Positions 1-4,247 of a stretch of DNA of 6,330 nucleotides are shown here, piece after piece. Numbering within the stretch: the first letter of the stretch is position 1; every line of letters starts with the position of its first letter. Origin of the DNA: Persephonella sp. (lineage in GTDB: Bacteria; Aquificota; Aquificia; Aquificales; Hydrogenothermaceae); assembly GCA_027081375.1 (NCBI GenBank), contig JALWKR010000076.1, forward strand, positions 1-6,330. The letters run 5' to 3'. A program made the translations under genes and the position numbers. The notes beneath the pieces are model-generated. The model was not told where the DNA came from and searched no databases. It saw only the letters and a list, made by a program, of their open reading frames with translations.

Positions 1-319
1 CAAAAATCTCTAAATCTTTTCTTTTATCAAAAAAATCTTTAAAAATATCTAATACAAAAAAATACGTTAAAACACCAATTAGAAATCCTATAACAATAGC
101 ATTTATTCTTACTCCTAACTCTGTATCTCCTAATATAGATGTTGAGAGAGCATTCATATAGGCTATTAAAGGTGGCTTTGAGTAGTAGGAAAGGTCTAAA
201 TATTTAGACCAGAGCCAATACTGAGCTTCTTCTGTAGACAGGTCTATATGTCCAGATAAAACGTATAAAATCCTTATATCAAGCAGAAGAAAATGGAAAA
301 TCAAGACCCTTTTTAACAT
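1..319 (-). CDS. GT-C membrane glycosyltransferase (PMT_2/ArnT-like), N-terminal part, truncated by window edge
   Basis: Reading the minus strand from the ATG at 319-317 gives 106 codons without a stop, running off the left edge. The N-terminus is hydrophobic (residues about 5-22). It is followed by a periplasmic-loop signature around residues 24-53: an acidic pair E30-E31 in TEEAQYW, then LDLSYYSKPPLIAYM. In the family this reads roughly DEAYYW...LSYFDHPP, and the acidic residue is thought to be catalytic. A second membrane segment lies at about residues 70-93. Family members move sugars from polyprenyl-phosphate carriers onto lipid A, glycans or proteins at the outer face of the inner membrane; the substrate cannot be told here. 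An in-frame TAA lies just upstream (minus strand, near 332-330), so this ATG is the first available start. No Shine-Dalgarno sequence precedes it. The family call is from remembered motif resemblance and is fairly sure; the exact function is not. Confidence 0.85.
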   Translation of the reverse strand, partial: MLKRVLIFHFLLLDIRILYVLSGHIDLSTEEAQYWLWSKYLDLSYYSKPPLIAYMNALSTSILGDTELGVRINAIVIGFLIGVLTYFFVLDIFKDFFDKRKDLEIF

Positions 320-327
320 AAGAAATG

Positions 328-336
328 ATTATAGCA
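328..336 (-). promoter_or_regulatory. Extended -10 promoter for the glycosyltransferase gene
   Basis: On the minus strand this reads TGCTATAAT, a perfect extended -10 element (TGn plus TATAAT). The best -35 candidate is weak (CAAACA with a 19-nt spacer), as often seen with extended -10 promoters. Transcription would be expected to start near 321-322, only two or three nucleotides before the ATG at 319, implying a leaderless mRNA. This is seen in sequence only; no mapping data are available. Confidence 0.55.
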
Positions 337-417
337 AATTTGGTACTGGCCGTGTTTGAATACTCCTGCTGAAATAATCATTGAAATATTTATTGCTAGT
401 TTTAATAAAGTAGAATG

Positions 418-460
418 TTGAAATTTATATAATATGGAAATTATAGTCTTGTGGTAAAAT
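418..460 (+). promoter_or_regulatory. Promoter region for the antitoxin-like gene
   Basis: Two overlapping sigma-70-type signals are visible. One is TTGAAA (418-423), an 18-nt spacer, then TATAGT (442-447). The other is an extended -10, TGGTAAAAT (452-460), with no good -35. A lone TATAAT also occurs at 428-433. Either main signal would give a leader of about 50-70 nt before the ATG at 521. In a sequence this AT-rich such matches arise easily, so only the presence of a promoter somewhere here is reasonably likely. Confidence 0.4.
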
Positions 461-469
461 TCTTTCTAT

Positions 470-488
470 GTTTTATTTTCTATAAAAC
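470..488 (+). promoter_or_regulatory. Inverted repeat in the antitoxin leader (possible operator or hairpin)
   Basis: GTTTTAT (470-476) and ATAAAAC (482-488) form a perfect 7-bp inverted repeat around a 5-nt centre. A second, imperfect palindrome around AAATATTT (497-504) follows before the ribosome binding site. Both lie just downstream of the likely promoter, where antitoxins often bind to repress their own operon. That role is inference; the arms are almost purely A/T and could be chance. Confidence 0.3.
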
Positions 489-520
489 AAGCTATTAAAT
501 ATTTTAATGAGGCGAGTATA

Positions 521-748
521 ATGAAACTAACAATAGAGATACCAGATGAAGAAATTTATGAAATAGGCAAAGAGGCTTTTAAAAAGAAAATAGAAGAATA
601 TTTGGAATTTATTAAACTAGAAAAGGATATAAAAGAACTGTCTAAAGAATTAAAAAATATCTTCTCAGAAGAAGAATACTGGCAGGAAGTAGAAAAAGGT
701 AGGCAAGAAGCTTGGCAAGAATACAAAAAAAGTTTTGAGTTAGAATGA
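521..748 (+). CDS. Small antitoxin-like protein (partner of a PIN-domain toxin), 75 aa
   Basis: A 75-residue, highly charged protein begins MKLTIEIPDEEIYE, a beta strand plus helix start like those of ribbon-helix-helix or VapB-type antitoxins. It continues as a long Lys/Glu-rich helix and ends with an aromatic segment (EEYWQEVEKGRQEAWQEYKK, residues 51-70) resembling the toxin-binding tail of antitoxins paired with PIN toxins. GAGG at 509-512, eight bases before the ATG, supports the start. Its TGA stop (746-748) overlaps the ATG (745-747) of a reading frame that starts like a PIN toxin, the usual antitoxin-toxin layout. Because that toxin frame is broken, this looks like an orphan antitoxin, which might still repress its own promoter or neutralise a toxin encoded elsewhere. 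The assignment relies on context and composition; I recognise no named family with certainty. Confidence 0.65.
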   Translation: MKLTIEIPDEEIYEIGKEAFKKKIEEYLEFIKLEKDIKELSKELKNIFSEEEYWQEVEKGRQEAWQEYKKSFELE

Positions 749-765
749 AAATTGTTATTGATACA

Positions 766-786
766 TTTCTGCATTTTTTCTGCATT
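766..786 (+). repeat. 10-bp direct repeat, 11-bp period
   Basis: TTTCTGCATT occurs at 766-775 and again at 777-786, separated by one T. It lies at the point where the toxin-like reading frame loses PIN similarity. Replication slippage or a deletion junction would both explain it. Confidence 0.5.
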
Positions 787-833
787 GATAAAAAGCTTAC
801 AGCCCTTATAAAGAAAATAAAATGCCTAAAACA

Positions 834-845
834 TATGCATGCATA
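834..845. repeat. 12-bp perfect palindrome
   Basis: TATGCATGCATA at 834-845 is its own reverse complement, and CTTCATGAAG at 850-859 is a second 10-bp palindrome close by. Both lie in the gene-free stretch between the toxin remnant and the response regulator. They could be protein-binding sites or chance; no T-tract follows, so they do not look like a terminator. Confidence 0.35.
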
Positions 846-944
846 AAAGCTTCATGAAGAAACAGTAAGTGATCGTATACTCTAGAAAAATAGAAAACAA
901 ACACACTAGAAAATTCATAGCTTCTAATAAGAATTTTGATATTT

Positions 945-976
945 TATATATTGTTAACACCTAAATTTCAGGAGAA
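945..976 (+). promoter_or_regulatory. -10-like element and ribosome binding site that fix the regulator start
   Basis: TATATA/TATATT at 945-952 could be a -10 element; only a poor -35 (TTCTAA, 922-927) precedes it. AGGAGAA at 970-976 is a strong Shine-Dalgarno sequence correctly spaced from the ATG at 981. This argues against the longer frame opening at the TTG at 936, whose first 15 residues would not belong to a receiver domain. The GTTAAC palindrome at 953-958 lies between the two. Confidence 0.6.
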
Positions 977-980
977 TTTC

Positions 981-1667
981 ATGCCTTTTGTTTATATTGT
1001 TGAAGATGACGAAGATATAAACGAGCTAGTAGCGTATAATCTGAAGAAAGAAGGTTTTAAGGTTAAACAGTTTTTTAACAGCAAAGATGCCTATGAGAGC
1101 CTATCAAAAGAACAGCCTGATATTATTCTTCTTGATATTATGCTTCCTGATATAGATGGTTTAGAGTTTTGCAAGATGGTAAGGTCTGATAACAAACTTT
1201 CATACATTCCCATTATTATGCTAACAGCAAAGAGCACTGAAATAGACAAGATAGTAGGGCTAGAACTTGGAGCAGATGACTATATAACAAAGCCTTTTTC
1301 TTTTATGGAACTTATAGCACGAATAAAAGCTGTTTTGAGAAGAACATATAGGGAAAAAACTAAAAGCGATGAGAAAATCATCTCTGCAGAAGGGTTAAAG
1401 ATATATCCTGATAAGTTTAAAGTCTTAATAGAAGATACCCCTGTCAACCTAACATCTAAAGAGTTTAAACTTCTTCTCCTACTTACAGGTTCACCAGGAA
1501 AAGTTTTTTCAAGAGAAGAAATCTTAGATAATGTATGGGAAAATGAATACGACGTTTATGACAGAACAGTTGACGTCCATATAAAACATCTTAGAGAAAA
1601 GCTAAAAAATTACGGCAAGTGTATAAAAACAGTAAGAGGAATAGGCTATAAGTGGGAGTGTGGTTAG
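981..1667 (+). CDS. Response regulator, OmpR/PhoB family (receiver plus winged-helix DNA-binding domain)
   Basis: A cytoplasmic transcription factor of 228 residues, the normal size for the family. The receiver domain spans about residues 1-120: acidic pocket E8-D9-D10, phospho-acceptor D52 in LLDIMLPD, switch T82 in IMLTAK, and K104 in ITKPF. A winged-helix domain follows at about 131-228, with the LTSKEFKLLLLL segment, the recognition-helix region YDRTVDVHIKHLREKL, and the C-terminal hairpin TVRGIGYKW. All key residues for phosphorylation are present. The ATG at 981 is chosen because the receiver begins there and AGGAGAA lies just upstream. Its cognate kinase is probably the histidine kinase at 2676, separated by the Rpn gene. 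PhoB is the closest familiar relative, but no pst or phoU genes are in view, so a role in phosphate control is unproven. Confidence 0.95.
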   Translation: MPFVYIVEDDEDINELVAYNLKKEGFKVKQFFNSKDAYESLSKEQPDIILLDIMLPDIDGLEFCKMVRSDNKLSYIPIIMLTAKSTEIDKIVGLELGADDYITKPFSFMELIARIKAVLRRTYREKTKSDEKIISAEGLKIYPDKFKVLIEDTPVNLTSKEFKLLLLLTGSPGKVFSREEILDNVWENEYDVYDRTVDVHIKHLREKLKNYGKCIKTVRGIGYKWECG

Positions 1668-1689
1668 TCATATTTTTATAGTTCAAAAT

Positions 1690-1719
1690 TAACTCTAACT
1701 CCTTAACAAATAGTAAACA
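1690..1719 (+). promoter_or_regulatory. Cluster of TAAC-containing half-sites upstream of the Rpn gene
   Basis: TAAC occurs at 1690, 1696 and 1704, and TAAAC at 1714, all in the same orientation. TTAACA at 1703 and TAAACA at 1714 are 11 bp apart, one helical turn. OmpR/PhoB-type regulators bind direct repeats spaced this way, and a similar cluster lies before the kinase gene (2601-2617). This could be the binding site of the regulator encoded next door. That is inference from pattern and position in an A/T-rich gap. Confidence 0.3.
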
Positions 1720-1751
1720 TCCAAGCACATTATATCGAAAAAGTTTAAAAT

Positions 1752-2582
1752 TTGTTTAAAAGGTTAAAAACTTTGGGAAAAATAGATATAACCCTTAGAG
1801 ATATAATTCAGGGAATTCCACCTAAATTTGTTCAAATACTTTCAGGAAAAAATGCTAAAAAACTTCTAGATACATCTCTACCAGAAGTAAAAGAAAGAAG
1901 AGCTGATTTTCTCGTCGAACTTGAAGATGGCTCTATTTTTCATTTGGAACTGCAAACCCATAACGATAAAAATATGCCTTTTAGAATGCTTGAGTATTTT
2001 GTTCTTATTTCTTCCAAGTATCCAAACAGAAAAATAAAACAGATGGTTTTGTATGTTGGCGAAAAACCTTTAAATATGAAAGACAGTATAGAAATAGAAA
2101 ATCTATCATTTAGCTACCAACTAAAAGACATAAGAGAGGTAAGCTGTGAGGAGTTGTTTAAAAGTAACAGTCTGACAGATAAAATATTAGCGGTATTATG
2201 TGATGTAAGAAATCCAGAGAAATATTTTAGAGGAATTTTAACAGAACTTTATAAACTACCAGAAAGAGAAAGAAGGGATTACTTAAAAAAATTATTGAAT
2301 TTGCTGACAATAAGGTCTAAATTAGTAGAAGAATTCAAGTTAGAGGTGAAAAAGATGCCAATAACATTTGATAGGGAAACTATTGAAAATCATCCTTTCT
2401 TTAAAGATGGTTTAAAAGAAGGTTTAGAAAAAGGTTTAAAAAAAGGATTAGAAAAAGGAAAATTAGAAGCAAAACGTGAAGATGTTATAAATCTACATCA
2501 AGCTACAGGATGGGATGCTGAAAAAATTGCTGAGGTCTTAAAGCTTCCTATTGATTTTGTTAAAGATGTCCTAAAGTTTTAA
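1752..2582 (+). CDS. Rpn-family recombination-promoting nuclease / putative transposase, PD-(D/E)XK fold
   Basis: A 276-residue protein of the Rpn (YhgA-like) type. The N-terminal nuclease core is recognised from DITLRDIIQGIPPKF (residues 12-26), LLDTSLPEVKERRADFLVEL (38-57) with catalytic D52, and the E-x-Q motif at E66-L67-Q68 in HLELQT, followed by KNMPFRMLEYF. These match the restriction-like D...ExQ/K active site. Residues 202-276 form a separate C-terminal part: a Gly/Leu/Lys repeat stretch (220-235) and a small helical domain, GWDAEKIAEVLKLPIDFV. Rpn proteins are DNA endonucleases linked to recombination and to anti-phage activity. The start is uncertain: TTG at 1752 has no clear Shine-Dalgarno, while TTG at 1773 has AAAAGG (1758-1763) nine bases upstream; an in-frame TAA at 1746 excludes earlier starts. 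The gene sits between a regulator and kinase that belong together, as if inserted. Confidence 0.88.
   Translation: MFKRLKTLGKIDITLRDIIQGIPPKFVQILSGKNAKKLLDTSLPEVKERRADFLVELEDGSIFHLELQTHNDKNMPFRMLEYFVLISSKYPNRKIKQMVLYVGEKPLNMKDSIEIENLSFSYQLKDIREVSCEELFKSNSLTDKILAVLCDVRNPEKYFRGILTELYKLPERERRDYLKKLLNLLTIRSKLVEEFKLEVKKMPITFDRETIENHPFFKDGLKEGLEKGLKKGLEKGKLEAKREDVINLHQATGWDAEKIAEVLKLPIDFVKDVLKF
2343..2349 (+). promoter_or_regulatory. Strong Shine-Dalgarno sequence inside the Rpn gene
   Basis: GAGGTGA at 2343-2349 would pair over seven consecutive bases with the usual 3' end of bacterial 16S rRNA. It lies five bases before an in-frame ATG at 2355, so the GAGG core is eight bases away. It is a better ribosome binding site than any seen before an annotated start in this window. 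A weak possible promoter, CTGACA (2304-2309), 16-nt spacer, TAGAAG (2326-2331), lies just upstream. Confidence 0.6.
2355..2582 (+). CDS. Candidate internal product of the Rpn gene: C-terminal domain protein (RpnS-like intragenic antitoxin)
   Basis: Translation from the in-frame ATG at 2355 would give 75 residues identical to Rpn residues 202-276: it starts MPITFDRETIENHPFF, carries the GL(K/E)(E/K) repeats, and ends with the helical domain. The nuclease core and all catalytic residues are absent. The optimal Shine-Dalgarno at 2343-2349 supports real initiation, whereas the full-length gene begins with a poorly served TTG. In E. coli, Rpn genes have been reported to encode small C-terminal proteins from internal starts that inhibit the full-length toxic protein. 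The same arrangement here would make this gene a self-contained toxin-antitoxin unit. Expression is not demonstrated; the domain boundary falling at the start codon is the main supporting point beyond the ribosome binding site. Confidence 0.55.
   Translation: MPITFDRETIENHPFFKDGLKEGLEKGLKKGLEKGKLEAKREDVINLHQATGWDAEKIAEVLKLPIDFVKDVLKF
2409..2456 (+). repeat. Four 12-bp tandem repeats within the Rpn gene
   Basis: Four consecutive 12-bp units of the form GGTTTAAAAGAA (with A/G/T variants) start at 2409, 2421, 2433 and 2445, with a degenerate fifth at 2457. They encode Gly-Leu-(Lys/Glu)-(Glu/Lys) at residues 220-235, giving a GxxxG-like helix. Copy number could change by slippage without breaking the frame. 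The repeats fall in both the full-length protein and the predicted short product. Confidence 0.8.
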
Positions 2583-2600
2583 ATAGTTTTTGAGATTTTC

Positions 2601-2675
2601 TAACTAAACTCTTAACCAATTAGGCTAGCGTAAAAAACTAGATTTTTTGGCATTTCTTCTGTCAAAGGATTTCCT
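2601..2675 (+). promoter_or_regulatory. Upstream region of the histidine kinase gene: TAAC cluster and ribosome binding site
   Basis: TAAC at 2601, TAAAC at 2605 and TTAACC at 2612 resemble the cluster before the Rpn gene (1690-1719). GCTAGC (2624-2629) is a short palindrome. A6/T6 arms at 2632-2646 could form only a weak hairpin. AAAGGA at 2664-2669, six bases before the ATG at 2676, is a good Shine-Dalgarno. No convincing -35/-10 pair is visible, so the kinase may be read through from the Rpn or regulator genes or from a weak local promoter. Confidence 0.35.
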
Positions 2676-4247
2676 ATGTTTAAAAAATTGTCTATCCAAT
2701 GGAAAGTTGCTCTCTCTACATCTATATACATACTGTTTGTCTTAATTGGTGCGATACTATTTACATTTTTTAGCTTTGAACAAAAGATACTTGTTGAAAA
2801 GAAAAACGGTATAGGAAAAACGATAGAAAGTGTTATAGAAAGCTATAAAGAAGAGTTTATAACTTCTAATCTTGAAAAGATAAATGAGTTAGTTGAAAGT
2901 TTAAAAAATATAACTTCTGTTACAGATGTTCATATATATTCTCCTGAAGGAAGAGTTATAGGAGATATAGACTTAAAAAATCTAGGAACCGTTGATAAAG
3001 AAAAAATAAAACTTTTTAAAAAAGAGCCTTACAGAGTGCAACATAGAAATCTTATCAATCTTTACTATCCTGTAAAGGTAGAGGATTATATCCTAGGGTA
3101 CGTCTTTGTTCAGTATGACCTGAATATTTTGAAAAAAAGTATTGATAAAGACCTTATAAAAATTCTTCTTCAAACATTATTTATTGCAACATTTGTAATT
3201 ATCTTCTCAGCTGCAGGGACATTTCTCATATCAGGATATGTTGTAAAACCTTTAAGGGAGCTAAAAGAAAAACTCTTAAATCTTACAAACTCCAATATGA
3301 CTGATCTTATAAAACTAGAAAGCTTCTCAAAAAAACCTGTTAAATGCGAAAAAGAGCTTTCAAAATACTGCTGGCTTACAACTGATAATGGAAAAGAGGT
3401 TCTGAAAGATATAGGAAATCAGGCTCTAGATAAATGTTCATCATGTGAAGTTTTTAAAAAATATGCAGGAGACGAAATACAGCAGTTAACATTGAGCTTT
3501 TATATGATGGTTGCTTCTTTGCAAGATTATCTCGAAAAACTAGAACAGGCACATAAAGAAAGGGAAACATTAAACTGTATGGCAACAATGGGAGAGATGA
3601 GTGCAAAAATAGCCCATGAAGTTAAGAATGCTCTTTATGCTATTGGAAATGCTGCAAACTATCTGAGACACAATATAGATAATGAACTTGTCAGAGAGTT
3701 TTCAGGAATAATAAAAAATGAAGTAAATAGACTAAATGAACTAACTGTCTCCTTTCTGAACTTTTCAAAGCTTATTGAACCGAAGTTTGAGATAGGAGAT
3801 TTTAATCAGGAGATAAAACATTCAATAGAACTTTTGAAAGATGATTTTGAAGATGAAGGCATAGATATTATTTACGAATTTGATAAGAATATTCCCCCAT
3901 TCCCCTTTGATAAAAATCTTATGAGACAGGTTATATTTAACTTACTTCTTAATGCTCTAGATGCGTTAAAAGAGAAAAATTCAGACAAAAAATATATTAA
4001 AATAACAACTAAAATAGAAAAGAAAAAAAATCACAATATAGTTGTTTTATCGATAGAGGATAATGGAATTGGAATAAAGGACGAATATAAAGAGAAAATA
4101 TTTAAGCCGTTTTTTACAACAAAGCAAAAAGGAACAGGTCTTGGGCTTCCTATGGTTTACAAAATTGTTTACAGCCATAACGGCATAATAAATATGGAAA
4201 GTAAGTATGGAGAGGGGACAAAATTTACAATAGAGTTAAAGATATGA
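2676..4247 (+). CDS. Membrane sensor histidine kinase with a four-cysteine insert in the HAMP domain
   Basis: A 523-residue inner-membrane kinase. In order: transmembrane helix 1 (about 11-33); a periplasmic sensor of about 130 residues (34-162), probably Cache/PAS-like; transmembrane helix 2 (about 163-188); HAMP helix 1 with P192; an insert with C224, C232, C254 and C257 (the last two as CSSC); HAMP helix 2 from GDEI (265-268); a dimerisation helix with phospho-acceptor H314 in AHEVKNAL; and an ATP-binding domain with N426, G1 box DNGIGI (462-467), F box KPFFTTK and G2 box GTGLGL (486-491). All catalytic motifs are intact. The H box has NAL where the common form is NPL. The likely partner is the PhoB-type regulator at 981. 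The start is supported by AAAGGA upstream. The TGA stop overlaps the next ATG (ATGA), so expression is probably coupled to the lytic transglycosylase. The signal sensed is unknown. Confidence 0.93.
   Translation: MFKKLSIQWKVALSTSIYILFVLIGAILFTFFSFEQKILVEKKNGIGKTIESVIESYKEEFITSNLEKINELVESLKNITSVTDVHIYSPEGRVIGDIDLKNLGTVDKEKIKLFKKEPYRVQHRNLINLYYPVKVEDYILGYVFVQYDLNILKKSIDKDLIKILLQTLFIATFVIIFSAAGTFLISGYVVKPLRELKEKLLNLTNSNMTDLIKLESFSKKPVKCEKELSKYCWLTTDNGKEVLKDIGNQALDKCSSCEVFKKYAGDEIQQLTLSFYMMVASLQDYLEKLEQAHKERETLNCMATMGEMSAKIAHEVKNALYAIGNAANYLRHNIDNELVREFSGIIKNEVNRLNELTVSFLNFSKLIEPKFEIGDFNQEIKHSIELLKDDFEDEGIDIIYEFDKNIPPFPFDKNLMRQVIFNLLLNALDALKEKNSDKKYIKITTKIEKKKNHNIVVLSIEDNGIGIKDEYKEKIFKPFFTTKQKGTGLGLPMVYKIVYSHNGIINMESKYGEGTKFTIELKI

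Larger units (their letters stand above)
745..846 (+). pseudogene. Remnant of a PIN-domain toxin gene (VapC-like), 33 codons
   Basis: The frame opens with MKIVIDT, the typical first strand of PIN-domain ribonucleases, which carries the first catalytic aspartate (D6) and is normally followed by N-V. Here the sequence continues TFLHFFCIDKK and meets a stop at 844-846 after 33 residues. Intact PIN toxins are about 130-140 residues with further conserved acidic residues, none recognisable here. A 10-bp direct repeat, TTTCTGCATT (766-775 and 777-786), sits exactly where similarity ends and may mark a rearrangement. The ATG overlaps the upstream antitoxin stop (ATGA), as in intact pairs. The alternative is that this is a chance short frame, but the combination of the overlap and MKIVIDT makes a decayed toxin more likely. 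Confidence 0.5.
749..980. other. Gap between antitoxin gene and response regulator
   Basis: About 230 bp without an intact gene. It holds the toxin remnant (to 846), the 10-bp direct repeat, two palindromes (834-845 and 850-859), a possible -10 (945-952) and the regulator Shine-Dalgarno. I see no RNA gene and no terminator with a GC stem and T-tract. Confidence 0.6.

Noticed and set aside
320..520. CRISPR repeat, tRNA or other structured RNA in the divergent intergenic region
   Set aside because: No repeated unit of 25-40 bp, no cloverleaf arms and no GC-rich stems; contents are explained by promoters and leader repeats.
556..774. 72-codon open frame on the minus strand opposite the antitoxin-like gene
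   Set aside because: Low-complexity Ser/Phe/Asn-rich translation typical of the antisense of a Lys/Glu-rich gene, with no family resemblance.
936..980. Upstream extension of the response regulator from the TTG at 936
   Set aside because: The 15 extra residues do not fit a receiver domain, and the strong AGGAGAA site points to the ATG at 981.
921..980. Possible eroded 3' end of the PIN toxin (frame reading LLTPKFQENF, loosely like a TPKEF ending)
   Set aside because: The resemblance is only a few residues and has a stop just upstream; it needs alignment to an intact homologue.
1668..1751. Intrinsic terminator after the response regulator
   Set aside because: No GC-rich stem followed by a T-tract is present.
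1752..2582. Rpn gene as a complete insertion sequence with terminal inverted repeats
   Set aside because: No inverted repeats or clear target-site duplication are visible at its ends; only a partial direct similarity of flanks was found.
2631..2648. A6/T6 hairpin before the kinase gene as a terminator
   Set aside because: The stem has only A-T pairs and lies just upstream of the kinase ribosome binding site; too weak to terminate.
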